A DNA stretch of 64,000 bases from the NCBI GenBank assembly GCA_004297225.1, contig SCUI01000008.1, positions 27,480 to 91,479 on the forward strand. Reading direction: 5' to 3'. Positions 47,722 to 56,447 of this stretch are shown piece by piece. The DNA is from Lysobacteraceae bacterium (GTDB taxonomy: Bacteria; Pseudomonadota; Gammaproteobacteria; Xanthomonadales; Xanthomonadaceae). Position 1 is the stretch's first letter; each line of letters opens with the position of its first letter. The position numbers and the translations under genes were made by a program. The notes under the pieces are model-generated. The model was given only the letters and a program-made list of their open reading frames with translations. It searched no databases and had not been told where the DNA came from.

Positions 47722-49026
47722 ATGGCCGATGCCGCGTTGACGCTTCCCGCGCTGCCGTCGCCGCCGACCGGCGGCGCTAGCGGCGTGTTGCTCGGCCTGA
47801 GCGGCGGCCTGGATTCGATGGTGCTGCTGCACCTGCTGGCAGCGCAGCGGCCACCCGCGCTGCCGCTGCGCGCCATCCACGTGCACCACGGGCTCGACCC
47901 GGCCGCGGACGATTGGACCGCGCGTTGCCAGGCGGCCTGCGACGCGCTGGCCGTGCCGCTGGTCGTGGCCCGGGTCGAGGTGCCGCGCGACAAGGGCCTG
48001 GGCCTGGAAGGCGCGGCCCGCGCCGCCCGCCATGCCGCATTCGCGGCGGAACTGCGCGCCGGGGAAATCCTCACCCTGGCCCACCACCAGGACGACCAGG
48101 CCGAAACCTTCCTGTTGCGCGCACTGCGCGGCTCCGGTCCGGACGGGCTTGGCGCGATGCAAGCGTGGCGGGCGCACGCCGCGGGCTGGTTGTGGCGACC
48201 GCTGCTGTCGATGTCGCGGCAGCAACTGCTGGACCATGCGCAGCGCCATGGGCTCGGGTGGATCGAGGATCCGTCGAACGACGACACCACGCTGGATCGG
48301 AATTTCCTGCGCCGCGAAGTGTTGCCGTTGCTGGCGCGGCGCTGGCCGCAGGCGCGTGCCCGCTTCGCCCGCAGCGCCGCGCTGTGCGCCGAAGCATCGG
48401 CCTTGCTGCATGCGGAGGATGCGCAGGCCCTGGCCAGCGTGCTCGGCCCCTGCCCGGACCGGCTCGACGCGGGCGCGTTGAAAGCCTTGCCGCGCGAACG
48501 CAGGGCACGGGTGTTGCGCCACTGGATCGAGACGCTGGGGCTGCCGCCACTGCCGGGCAAGGGCGTGGAGCAGGTCGAGGCCGACCTGCTGCATGCCGCG
48601 GTGGACGCCGAAGCCTGCTTCTCCTGGTCCGGCGCGCGGTTGCGACGCTGGCGGCGATGGCTGCATGCGGGCCCGGTGCGGGCGCCGTTGCCCGAAGCCT
48701 GGGCCACCGACTGGGACGGCACCCGGCCGTTGCCGGTCCCCGGCGGCGGCTGGCTGCGCCTGGAGGGCGCCGCCAGCTTCGACGTGCCATTGCGCGTGCG
48801 CGCGCGCCGCGGCGGCGAGCGCATCCGCCTGCCCGGGCGCAGCCACCACCATGCGCTCAAGCACGTGTTGCAGGATTGCGGCGTGCCCCCGTGGGAACGC
48901 GAACGGTTGCCGCTGCTGGAGGCCGCGGACGGCGAAGTGCTGGCCGCGGGCGACCGGGTGCTCGGTGCGGCCCTCGAGGCCTGGTTGCGCGAGCGGGGGG
49001 CGCGGATCGAGTGGCGGGAAGGATAG
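47722..49026 (+). CDS. tilS: tRNA(Ile)-lysidine synthetase
   Basis: The 434-residue N-type ATPase modifies the CAU anticodon of a tRNA-Ile with lysidine. The PP-loop is LLGLSGGLDSMVLLHLL. HVHHGLDPAADDW and LAHHQDDQAETFLLRALRGSGPDGL are typical, and the C-terminal tRNA-binding domain ends near IEWREG. Length matches E. coli TilS (432). Its TAG stop is part of the xseB -10. Confidence 0.96.
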   Translation: MADAALTLPALPSPPTGGASGVLLGLSGGLDSMVLLHLLAAQRPPALPLRAIHVHHGLDPAADDWTARCQAACDALAVPLVVARVEVPRDKGLGLEGAARAARHAAFAAELRAGEILTLAHHQDDQAETFLLRALRGSGPDGLGAMQAWRAHAAGWLWRPLLSMSRQQLLDHAQRHGLGWIEDPSNDDTTLDRNFLRREVLPLLARRWPQARARFARSAALCAEASALLHAEDAQALASVLGPCPDRLDAGALKALPRERRARVLRHWIETLGLPPLPGKGVEQVEADLLHAAVDAEACFSWSGARLRRWRRWLHAGPVRAPLPEAWATDWDGTRPLPVPGGGWLRLEGAASFDVPLRVRARRGGERIRLPGRSHHHALKHVLQDCGVPPWERERLPLLEAADGEVLAAGDRVLGAALEAWLRERGARIEWREG

Positions 49027-49029
49027 AAT
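49024..49029 (+). promoter_or_regulatory. Leaderless -10 element of xseB-ispA
   Basis: TAGAAT ends exactly 7 nt before the A of the xseB ATG. The first three bases are the tilS stop codon, as with the stop-codon overlap at parC and accA. No Shine-Dalgarno sequence is seen. Confidence 0.55.
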
Positions 49030-49035
49030 CGGCAC

Positions 49036-49302
49036 ATGCCCAACCATTCCGTCGAACCCTCGCCGGTGGCCGATTTCGAGGCCTCGCTGGATGCCCTGGA
49101 GCAGCTCGTCGACAAGATGGAGCGCGGGGACCTGAGCCTGGAGGAATCGCTGGCGGCCTATGAATCCGGGGTCGGGCTGTATCGCCGCTGCCAGGCGGCG
49201 CTGGAGCAGGCCGAATTGCGCGTGCGCCTGCTCAGCGATCCCGAGGATCCCGCCGCCGGGCAGCCGTTCCCGCCGGCGCAGTCCGCCGATCCGGATGCCT
49301 GA
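49036..49302 (+). CDS. xseB: Exodeoxyribonuclease VII small subunit
   Basis: The 88-residue subunit starts with [27 protein letters not shown], the family signature, and [22 protein letters not shown]. With XseA it forms a single-strand nuclease. Its end overlaps ispA by 8 bp. The partner xseA is not in the window. Confidence 0.95.
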   Translation: MPNHSVEPSPVADFEASLDALEQLVDKMERGDLSLEESLAAYESGVGLYRRCQAALEQAELRVRLLSDPEDPAAGQPFPPAQSADPDA

Positions 49303-50185
49303 GGCCGCTGCCGGCCCGTCGCCGCTGCCAGCCTGGCGGGCCCGGGTCGACGCCGCGATCGAGGCCGCGCTGCCGCCGGCCACGCGCGAGCCGCGCCGCC
49401 TGCACGCCGCGATGCGCCACGCCGCGCTCGATGGCGGCAAGCGCATGCGCCCGCTGCTGGTTTACGCCACCGGTACCGCGTTCGGCGCCGACGCCGCATC
49501 GCTGGACGCCGCCGCGGCCGCGGTCGAACTGGTGCATGCGTATTCGCTGGTGCACGACGACCTGCCAGCGATGGACGACGACGAGTTGCGCCGCGGCAAG
49601 CCCACCGTGCACGTCGCCTTCGACGAAGCCACCGCGATCCTCGCCGGCGACGCGCTGCAATCGCTCGCGTTCGAATTGCTTGCCGGCGCGCCACTTCCGG
49701 CCGACGCGCGCGTGGCGATGCTCGGCGAACTCGCCCGCGCCGCCGGCGTGCACGGGATGTGCGGCGGCCAGGCGCTGGACATCGACGCCACCGGGCGCGG
49801 CATCGCCGTGGATGCGCTGGAGCGCCTGCACGCGCTGAAGACCGGTGCGCTGCTGCGAGCCTCGGTGCGGTTGGGCGCGATCGCCGCCGGCGCCGACGAC
49901 GACTCGCGCGCGCAGCTCGACCGTTATGCCGATGCGCTCGGACTCGCGTTCCAGGTCCGTGACGACCTGCTCGACGTCGAGGGCGACAGCGAGGTACTGG
50001 GCAAGACCGCGGGCAAGGACCAGGCCAACGACAAGGCCACGTTCCCCGCACTGCTGGGCGTGGACGCCTCGCGCGCGCGGCTGCGGGCCCTGCGCGCGCG
50101 GATGCATGCGGCGCTCGACGCGCTCGGCCCGCGCGCCGGCCTGCTGCGCGAACTGGGGCGGCAGGCGATCGAACGCGACCGCTGA
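49295..50185 (+). CDS. ispA: Farnesyl diphosphate synthase
   Basis: The 296-residue trans-prenyltransferase makes geranyl and farnesyl diphosphate, feeding UppS. The first Asp-rich motif is [18 protein letters not shown] and the second [22 protein letters not shown] binds IPP. The start at 49295 overlaps the xseB end. In enterics dxs would follow; here it does not. Confidence 0.95.
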   Translation: MPEAAAGPSPLPAWRARVDAAIEAALPPATREPRRLHAAMRHAALDGGKRMRPLLVYATGTAFGADAASLDAAAAAVELVHAYSLVHDDLPAMDDDELRRGKPTVHVAFDEATAILAGDALQSLAFELLAGAPLPADARVAMLGELARAAGVHGMCGGQALDIDATGRGIAVDALERLHALKTGALLRASVRLGAIAAGADDDSRAQLDRYADALGLAFQVRDDLLDVEGDSEVLGKTAGKDQANDKATFPALLGVDASRARLRALRARMHAALDALGPRAGLLRELGRQAIERDR

Positions 50186-50194
50186 GCCGCGTGC

Positions 50195-50221
50195 TTGACA
50201 CCCGCCGCGCGCGGGAATGAT
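50195..50221 (+). promoter_or_regulatory. Candidate promoter of the CHASE2 gene
   Basis: A perfect -35 consensus TTGACA (50195-50200) is followed by AATGAT (50216-50221) after 15 bp. The spacer is short, so the -10 assignment is uncertain. Transcription would begin about 24 nt before the ATG at 50252. Confidence 0.4.
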
Positions 50222-50251
50222 CCTCGACGAGGGGAATGCAGGGGCAGGTGC

Positions 50252-52117
50252 ATGGGCAGGCGCTGGCGCGACCGCCTCGAATCGACCATCGAAGCGACGC
50301 TGGCGCGGCTGGGCTTCGCCTTCGTCACTCGCTGGGGCGCGATCGAGCGCGGCTACCGTCGGCCCTATGCGCGACTGGCGCTGCGCCTGCGCTTCGTCGC
50401 CTATCCGCTGCTGGCGCTGGCCGCGCTGGCATGGCTGGGCTGGGACTGGAGCCACGACCGCAAGCTGGCCTCGGCGGAAAACGCGATCTTCGACCAGGTG
50501 ATCACGATGCGCCCGTTCGAGCCGGCGCGCTCGGGCCGGGTGGTGGTGGTCGAGATCGACGACTGCTCGATCGAGTACTACCGCAACCGCGGCGAAGGCG
50601 GCTGGCCGTGGAGCCGGCAGCGCCACGCCGAACTGCTCGATGCGCTGGACCGGGCGGGCGTCCGCGCGGCCGGCTACGACGTGCAGTTCATCGAACGCTC
50701 CAACACCGACCCGATGGGCGACGAGATCCTCGAGGCGATGGCCGCCGGCGGCGCCGGCCGCTTCGTGTTCGGCTCGACGTTGCCGCCGCAGTCGTTCGCC
50801 GGGGAGGACAACGTGGTGCCGGTGTCGCAGGCGCCGGGGGCGTTCGCGATCGCGTCGCCACCCGGACCCGCGCAAGGCATCCTCCTGCTCGCGCCCTACG
50901 GCGAGGCGATGCGGGCGCACAGCGCGCTGCTGGACGCCGACCGCGATGCCGACGGCCTGGTGCGCGACGTGGTCCTGCGCCGCGAATTCGGCGACTGGGC
51001 GCTGCCGTCGATCTCGCTTGCCGTCGCCGCCGCGGCCACCGGCGTGCAGCCGGCGTCGTATCCGCGCACGGTGCGGATCAACTGGCGCACGCGCCATCCG
51101 ATGCCCTACGTCAGCGCCGCGGACCTGATCGAGGGCAAGCAGGTGTGCGACCGCAAGGCCGCGCCGCCAGGCCTGCAAGGCACGCTGGCGATGGTCGGCT
51201 ATACCGCTGCAGGGCTCAACGACGCCAAGCCGACGCCCGTGAACCCGGCGATGCCCGGCGTGCAGGTGCACGCCGAGGCGATCGAGGCGCTGGTGGACGG
51301 CAGCGCCATCTGGATGCCGCCCGCCAGCTTCAAGTACCTGCTGGCGGCGCTGCTGGTCGCATTGACCGGCTTCGTGTTCTGGCGCGGCGAGCCGTCCTGG
51401 GACATGGATGCGATCTTCGTCGCCGGCAACCTCGTGCTGCTGCTGGCCGCGTTCATCGGCCTCACCGCCTTCGGCGTGTTCTTCGACATCTTCGCGGCGC
51501 TGGCCTTCGTCAGCCTGGTGTTCGGGTTGTGCCGCAGCTACGCCGCCACCCAGCGCGGGCGCGCGATCGGCAACGACGATTACCGCCCGCAGTTCAACCC
51601 CGACCGCGACCGCTGGCTGGCGCTGGCGAGGCTGCGCTTCGTGCCCGATCCCGGGCTGGACGAGCGGGTGCTCGGCCGCCGCATGCGTGAATACAAGCGG
51701 CGCCTGCGCGGCTTCCTCTATCGCGGCTGCGAGGCGGTCGCGATCGAGGGCATCGTCGAATACAAGCACTGGCTCTGGGAATCGCTGGTCGACATCAACG
51801 TGCTGGTGTGGAGCGGGCCGGACCGGGCGACCGTCGCCGCCACCGCGCAACGCGAGCTGCAGGCCCTGCGCGAGCACCTGGCCGGCCACGACGACGTGCT
51901 GCCCGACGACGGCAGCGTGCGCGTGGCGAGCCTGATCAGCGCCGCGGTGGGCGAGGACGAGCCGCTGGCGACGACCCGCGCGCGCGTATGCACGGTGCTG
52001 GGGCGGCTGCTGGCCGCCACCGAAGAGCGGGCGCTGGCCGAGCACGACGCATTCGCCGCGGACGAGGTGCAGGAGGCGCCGGCAGCTGAATGCGCGACGC
52101 CCGCTGCCGTGGCCTGA
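50252..52117 (+). CDS. CHASE2-domain membrane sensor with unrecognised cytosolic domain
   Basis: The product is 621 residues. One transmembrane segment (about 42-62) precedes a CHASE2 periplasmic sensor (VVVVEIDDCSIEYYRNRGEGGWPWSRQRHAELLDAL). Three more transmembrane helices follow near 345-430. The C-terminal 180 residues are cytosolic (YRPQFNPDRDRWLALARLRF; YKHWLWESLVDINVLVW) and are not a kinase, cyclase or GGDEF domain that I can recognise. CHASE2 normally feeds such outputs, so this may be a new output domain or a structural adaptor. The start is placed at 50252, where a GGGGCAGG run precedes the ATG. Confidence 0.8.
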   Translation: MGRRWRDRLESTIEATLARLGFAFVTRWGAIERGYRRPYARLALRLRFVAYPLLALAALAWLGWDWSHDRKLASAENAIFDQVITMRPFEPARSGRVVVVEIDDCSIEYYRNRGEGGWPWSRQRHAELLDALDRAGVRAAGYDVQFIERSNTDPMGDEILEAMAAGGAGRFVFGSTLPPQSFAGEDNVVPVSQAPGAFAIASPPGPAQGILLLAPYGEAMRAHSALLDADRDADGLVRDVVLRREFGDWALPSISLAVAAAATGVQPASYPRTVRINWRTRHPMPYVSAADLIEGKQVCDRKAAPPGLQGTLAMVGYTAAGLNDAKPTPVNPAMPGVQVHAEAIEALVDGSAIWMPPASFKYLLAALLVALTGFVFWRGEPSWDMDAIFVAGNLVLLLAAFIGLTAFGVFFDIFAALAFVSLVFGLCRSYAATQRGRAIGNDDYRPQFNPDRDRWLALARLRFVPDPGLDERVLGRRMREYKRRLRGFLYRGCEAVAIEGIVEYKHWLWESLVDINVLVWSGPDRATVAATAQRELQALREHLAGHDDVLPDDGSVRVASLISAAVGEDEPLATTRARVCTVLGRLLAATEERALAEHDAFAADEVQEAPAAECATPAAVA

Positions 52118-52175
52118 CGCGCGTGCAGACCGCGTTTGTTTTCGGGTTCAGTCCCGTTTTCGCCGGAGGCCCGCC

Positions 52176-53519
52176 ATGTCCGCCATCGTTCGCCGCCCCG
52201 CCCGCTGGCTCGCCGCGTGCGCGCTCGCCGCGCTGTCGCTGCCGCTGCTCGCCGCCAGCACCGTGGCACTGGTGCACAAGCCCAGCATCGAGGTGCGCAG
52301 CGCGCCGGATTTCGCTGCCGCCACGGTCGCCACGCTGAAGAAGGATGCGTCGGTCGAAGTCGCCGGGCAGCAGGGCCTGTGGTTCAAGGTGCAGCTGGCC
52401 GACGGCGCCGAAGGCTTCGTCCGCGTGACCGACGTGCGCATGGCCTACGCCGGCAAGGAAGGCGGCGACGCCAACGTGCGCGCATTGTTCACCGGCCGCG
52501 CGGGCAAGGGACGAGTGACCGAGACCGCGGGGGTTCGCGGGCTGGACGAGAGCAGCCTGCAGGCGGCTGCGTTCGACGGCGAGCAGCTGGCGGGCATGGA
52601 ATCCCACCGCGCCACCGCCGAGGATGCCGAAGCCAATGCGCAAGCCCAGGGCTGGGTGGCGATCGATGTGCCGTGGGCGCAGGAGAAGACCACCGGGCAG
52701 AAGGGCGGTGCGTCGCAGAAGAGCAAGCGCGCCGGCTTCGGCATCGCGCGCGGCCTGCTCGGCCTGGTCGGAGGCGGCTCGTCGCTGGGCGACGGCGCGC
52801 TGAACGTCGCCGAGAAGTCCATGGGCAAGTCGGAGGAGGAAATGTCCGCCGAAGAAGCCGCGCTGGCCCCGGAAATCGCCGGGCGCATCCTCGGCGCCGC
52901 GCCGCTGTGGGACGACGCGGCCGCGCAGCAGCGGGTCAACATCATCGGCCGCTGGATCGCCTCGCACACCACGCGCCCGGAACTGCCGTGGACGTTCGGC
53001 GTGATCGACTCGCCGGAAATCAACGCCTTCGCCGCCCCGGGCGGCTACGTGCTGCTCACCCGCGGCATGTACGAACTGCTGGCGGACGATGGCGAGGTTG
53101 CCGCGGTGCTCGGGCACGAGATCAGCCACGTCGTGCAACGCGACCATTACTACGTGATCCACAAGCAGGAAGTGACCCAGGCCGGGACCGAACTGGTGAG
53201 CAGCCAGGTGAATGTCGGCGGCGGCATCGCTGGCGCGTTCGCCAAGGATTACGTGACCCGCTTCGGCGCCAAGGTCATGCTGACCGGCCTGGATCGCGAG
53301 GCCGAGTTCCGCGCCGACCAGGCGGCGGGGGTTTACCTGGCCCGCTCCGGCTTCAATCCGCTGTCGCTGTACGCGGTGCTGCAGAAGATGACCGCGTTCG
53401 GCAACGAATCGGCCAGCCTGGCGCAGCTGTACAAGACCCACCCGCCACTGGACGCACGCCTGGACCGCATCGACCAGGGCGGCGTGCCCGGGCTGGACGC
53501 CTACGCCACGCGCAATTGA
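52176..53519 (+). CDS. Secreted M48 metalloprotease with N-terminal SH3 domain
   Basis: The product is 447 residues. A Sec signal peptide (about 1-27) is followed by a bacterial SH3-like domain (VALVHKPSIEVRSAPDFAAATVATL), a Ser/Gly-rich linker, and an M48 domain with His314-Glu315-Ile-Ser-His318 and the third ligand in LDREAEFRADQAAGVYL. It is probably a periplasmic protease of the BepA/LoiP type that handles misfolded envelope proteins; the SH3 domain is an addition. It has GGAGG before the ATG and follows the CHASE2 gene by 58 bp. Confidence 0.88.
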   Translation: MSAIVRRPARWLAACALAALSLPLLAASTVALVHKPSIEVRSAPDFAAATVATLKKDASVEVAGQQGLWFKVQLADGAEGFVRVTDVRMAYAGKEGGDANVRALFTGRAGKGRVTETAGVRGLDESSLQAAAFDGEQLAGMESHRATAEDAEANAQAQGWVAIDVPWAQEKTTGQKGGASQKSKRAGFGIARGLLGLVGGGSSLGDGALNVAEKSMGKSEEEMSAEEAALAPEIAGRILGAAPLWDDAAAQQRVNIIGRWIASHTTRPELPWTFGVIDSPEINAFAAPGGYVLLTRGMYELLADDGEVAAVLGHEISHVVQRDHYYVIHKQEVTQAGTELVSSQVNVGGGIAGAFAKDYVTRFGAKVMLTGLDREAEFRADQAAGVYLARSGFNPLSLYAVLQKMTAFGNESASLAQLYKTHPPLDARLDRIDQGGVPGLDAYATRN

Positions 53520-53529
53520 ACGCGGAGCG

Positions 53530-53958
53530 TCACGACAACAGCCGGATCGCCAGCGGATAGCGGTAGGCTTCGCCGTTCCAGGCCTTCACCGCGCCGATGA
53601 GGCTGCACACCAGCCACAACACGGCGACGGCCGCGACCACCAGCACCATCAACAGCGTCGCGGGTGCGGTGAGCAGCAGGCCCAGGCCCAGGGTCAGCAC
53701 GGTGAACGCGCCCAGGGCGAAGCCGATGGCGAGCGCCAGCAGGGTGTAGACGAACATGCTCAGGTTGAAGTTGAAGGCCTCGCGCGCATGCGCGGCGACG
53801 AACGGCGAGTCGTCGCGCTTGAGCACATAGACCACGCCGGCACCCAGCATGCCGGCGAAGCCCGCGAACCAGCCGGTGAGCAGCGCCAGCACCAGCGCGG
53901 CGACGTGGGCCATGGCGGCCCACTGCCGTTCGCTGGCGCTGGCGACAGCGCCTGGCAC
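53530..53958 (-). CDS. DUF4870 (Tic20-like) membrane protein, second copy
   Basis: The product is 142 residues with three to four hydrophobic segments. ASERQWAAMAHVAALVLALLTGW and FVAAHAREAFNFNLS are the DUF4870 signature. I choose the GTG at 53958, which overlaps the stop of the upstream copy (TAGTG), over an internal ATG at 53913, because it retains the conserved SERQW start. Function unknown. About one third of residues match the neighbouring copy, so a tandem duplication is likely. Confidence 0.75.
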   Translation of the reverse strand: MPGAVASASERQWAAMAHVAALVLALLTGWFAGFAGMLGAGVVYVLKRDDSPFVAAHAREAFNFNLSMFVYTLLALAIGFALGAFTVLTLGLGLLLTAPATLLMVLVVAAVAVLWLVCSLIGAVKAWNGEAYRYPLAIRLLS

Positions 53959-54371
53959 TACTTCACCAGGCGGATGGTGAACGGATAACGGTAGGCCACG
54001 CCGTCGTTTGCCTTCATCGCGGCGATGATGATGAACACCAGCGCGGCGATGCCGATGATCAGCATCAGCGGCATGGCGATGAGGAAGCCCAGGCCCAGCG
54101 TCACCACGCCCAGCACCAGAAGGACCAGCATCGCCGCGGACACGGTGATGTTGAAGTTCAGCGCTTCCTTGGCCTGGTCGGCGACGAAGGGCATGGTCTC
54201 CTTCTTCATCAGCCAGATCACCAGTGGCCCGAGGAAGAATCCCCAGCCGCCGACGGCCGAGGTCAGCAGGCCGCCGGCAAGCGCCGACAGGTGCGCGAAC
54301 ATTGCCCACTGCCGTTCTTCGGCGGGCACGCCGCTGGCCGTGCTCGCCGCGCCCGGATCGATGTCGTTCAT
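53958..54371 (-). CDS. DUF4870 (Tic20-like) membrane protein, first copy
   Basis: The product is 137 residues. EERQWAMFAHLSALAGGLLTS and FVADQAKEALNFNITV match DUF4870, with three hydrophobic segments and a conserved C-terminal VAYRYPFTIRLVK. GGGGAG lies before the ATG at 54371. Its TAG stop shares a base with the start of the second copy, indicating translational coupling. Function unknown. Confidence 0.85.
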   Translation of the reverse strand: MNDIDPGAASTASGVPAEERQWAMFAHLSALAGGLLTSAVGGWGFFLGPLVIWLMKKETMPFVADQAKEALNFNITVSAAMLVLLVLGVVTLGLGFLIAMPLMLIIGIAALVFIIIAAMKANDGVAYRYPFTIRLVK

Positions 54372-54450
54372 GCTCTCCCCTCCAGTCGACGCCCCTCCGG
54401 CGCCGTCGCCAAATGTCGGTGGCGCGGGGCCCGCCGTCAAGCCCGCGCAT

Positions 54451-55809
54451 TCAGGGGCCGGAGGAACCGCCGGCGACCGTCATCGCGCCTACGAGGATCG
54501 GCCCGGTGCGCACGTGCGAGCGCGGGTCCACGTCACTGCCGACAGCCTCGATCGCCGCGAACATTTCACGCAGGTTGCCGGCGATGGTGATGCCGTCCAC
54601 CGGATGCGCGATCTCGCCGTTTTCCACCAGGAATCCGGCCGCGCCGCGCGAGTAGTCGCCGGTGACGGTGTTCACGCCCTGACCCATCAGTTCGGTGACC
54701 AGCAGCCCGGTTCCCATGCCCCGCAGCATCTCGCCGAAGCGGCCGGCGTTGGATGCGACCTGCAGGTTGTGCACGCCGCCCGCGTTGGCGGTGGATGCCA
54801 GGCCGAGTTTGCGCGCGGAATAGCTGCCGAGCACGTAGCGCTGCAGCACGCCCTCGCGCACCAGCGGGGACTCGGCCGTGGCCACGCCTTCGGCGTCGAA
54901 GGCCGCCGAGCGCAGGCCGCGCGGCAGGAACGGCAGTTCGTCGATCGCGAACCAGTCGGGGAACAGGCGTTGTCCGGCCGCTCCGACCAGGAAGCTGGCA
55001 CCGCGATACAGCGCGCCACCGGAAACCGCGCCCACCAGGTGGCCGACCAGCGAGCGCGCCATCTCCGCCGCGAACAGGACAGGCATCGTGCCGGTCGGCA
55101 GCGAGCGCGGCTGCAGGCGCGCGGCGGTGCGCTCGGCGGCGCGGCGCCCGACCGCGGCGGGCGCCTCGAGGTCGCCGGCGGCGACGGCGGTCGTGTACCA
55201 CCCATCGCGTTGCATGGCATCGCCCTGCCCCGCGATCAGCGCACAGCCGATCGTGTGCCGGGTGCCGCGTTCGCGCCCGAGGAAGCCGTGCGAATTGGCG
55301 TAGACGCCGATCGAGGCGCTGGTGCCCACCGACGCGCCGTCGGAATTGTGGATGCGCGCATCCTCGCGCCCGGCATGCTCGCAGGCCAGCGCCAGTTCGA
55401 TGGCATGGCTGCCGTCCAGGTCCCAGGGATGCCAGCCATCGTATTCGTCGAAGCCGCCGGGCCCGGGCACCGCCATCCGCGCCGCGTCGGCCAGGCCCGC
55501 CGCCGGATCGGCTTCGGTGTGGCGCGCGATCGCGCAGGCCTGTTCGACCGTGGCCTCCAGGCTGTCGCCGCGCAGGTCGGCGGTGCTCGCGCTGCCCTTG
55601 CGCTGGCCGAAGTACACGGTCACGGCGATCCCGCGATCGCGGGTGGCCTCGACCGTTTCCACTTCACCCATGCGCACGTCCACGCTGAGTCCATGCTCCT
55701 CGCTGCAACTCACCTCGGCCTGGTCCGCGCCGCGCGCGCGGCAGCGCCGCAGCAGGTCCTCGGCGATGCCGGCAAGGGTGTCGAGGCGTGCGGTGCTGTC
55801 ATCGGTCAT
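54451..55809 (-). CDS. pmbA: Metalloprotease-partner PmbA (TldE)
   Basis: The 452-residue subunit pairs with TldD to form the TldD/E protease, which matures peptides such as microcin B17 and degrades the CcdA antitoxin in E. coli. It has [16 protein letters not shown] and the C-terminal [29 protein letters not shown]; it lacks HExxxH, as expected for TldE. AAAGGA precedes the ATG. tldD lies nearby, separated by the opposite-strand yjgA. Confidence 0.94.
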   Translation of the reverse strand: MTDDSTARLDTLAGIAEDLLRRCRARGADQAEVSCSEEHGLSVDVRMGEVETVEATRDRGIAVTVYFGQRKGSASTADLRGDSLEATVEQACAIARHTEADPAAGLADAARMAVPGPGGFDEYDGWHPWDLDGSHAIELALACEHAGREDARIHNSDGASVGTSASIGVYANSHGFLGRERGTRHTIGCALIAGQGDAMQRDGWYTTAVAAGDLEAPAAVGRRAAERTAARLQPRSLPTGTMPVLFAAEMARSLVGHLVGAVSGGALYRGASFLVGAAGQRLFPDWFAIDELPFLPRGLRSAAFDAEGVATAESPLVREGVLQRYVLGSYSARKLGLASTANAGGVHNLQVASNAGRFGEMLRGMGTGLLVTELMGQGVNTVTGDYSRGAAGFLVENGEIAHPVDGITIAGNLREMFAAIEAVGSDVDPRSHVRTGPILVGAMTVAGGSSGP

Positions 55810-55813
55810 GGCT

Positions 55814-55819
55814 TATCCT
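55814..55819 (+). promoter_or_regulatory. Leaderless -10 element of yjgA
   Basis: TATCCT ends exactly 7 nt before the A of the yjgA ATG at 55826. The same bases on the other strand are the AAGGATAAG that provides the pmbA ribosome site, so one short stretch serves both divergent genes. Confidence 0.5.
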
Positions 55820-55825
55820 TTGGCG

Positions 55826-56398
55826 ATGCGAGGACGCGACGAGGACAACGGCGAAACCACCCACGGCTCCAGCCGCAGCGAGGCGCGGCGCGCGGCACTG
55901 GACGTGCTGGCGCTGGGCGAACGCCTGGCCGCGCTGCCGCCGGCCCGGCTGGCGAAACTGCCGGTGCCCGAAGCGCTGCTGCCGCACATCGCCGAAACGC
56001 GCAGGATGGCCTCGCACGGGGCGCGCAAGCGCCAGCTCGGCTTCCTGGCCAAGCAGATGCGGCGCGAGGATCCGGAGGCGCTGGATGCGATCCGCGATGC
56101 GCTGGACGCGGGCGGCGAAGCCTCGCGGCGGGAAACCGCGCTGCTGCATCGCGCCGAGGCCGCGCGCACGCAATTGCTCGAAGGTGGCGACGAAGCGCTC
56201 ACCGCATTCCTTGAAACCCATCCCGGCGCCGACTTCCAGCGACTGCGGCAGCTGCTGCGCAACGCCGCGGAGGAACAGGCGCGGGGCAAGCCGCCGCGCG
56301 CGTATCGGGAGTTGTTCCGCGAGCTGCGTGGATTGCTTGAAGAGCGGGAACAGGGAACGGGGAACGGGGAACAGGACGTCAAGGCGAGCGGGGAGTAA
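55826..56398 (+). CDS. yjgA: Ribosome-associated protein YjgA (DarP, DUF615)
   Basis: The 190-residue helical protein binds late 50S particles in E. coli. [24 protein letters not shown] and [28 protein letters not shown] are typical. The last 18 residues ([18 protein letters not shown]) are encoded by heptamer repeat DNA and are not part of the family, so the gene has probably been extended at its 3' end by the repeat. Convergent with tldD. Confidence 0.9.
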   Translation: MRGRDEDNGETTHGSSRSEARRAALDVLALGERLAALPPARLAKLPVPEALLPHIAETRRMASHGARKRQLGFLAKQMRREDPEALDAIRDALDAGGEASRRETALLHRAEAARTQLLEGGDEALTAFLETHPGADFQRLRQLLRNAAEEQARGKPPRAYRELFRELRGLLEEREQGTGNGEQDVKASGE

Positions 56399-56444
56399 CG
56401 GCCAGCCTGGAACTGCTGTTCCCCGTTCCCTGTTCCCTGTTCCC
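56346..56444. repeat. Inverted array of GGGAACA/G heptamers
   Basis: Four heptamers on the plus strand (56346-56373: GGGAACA, GGGAACG, GGGAACG, GGGAACA) face four on the minus strand (56417-56444). A 43-bp loop between them contains the yjgA stop codon. The arms pair with one mismatch over about 30 bp, so transcripts from either side would fold strongly. A two-way terminator role between convergent genes is likely. Confidence 0.75.
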
Positions 56445-56447
56445 GCT

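Noticed and set aside
42570..49115. A minus-strand open frame of about 2180 codons opposite dnaE, accA and tilS
   Set aside because: Same reason: codon bias of the real genes leaves few stops on the complementary frame. No start signal or domain is seen.
52143..52166. Intrinsic terminator between the CHASE2 and M48 genes
   Set aside because: CGGG/CCCG with a six-base loop followed by TTTT is too short a stem to claim.
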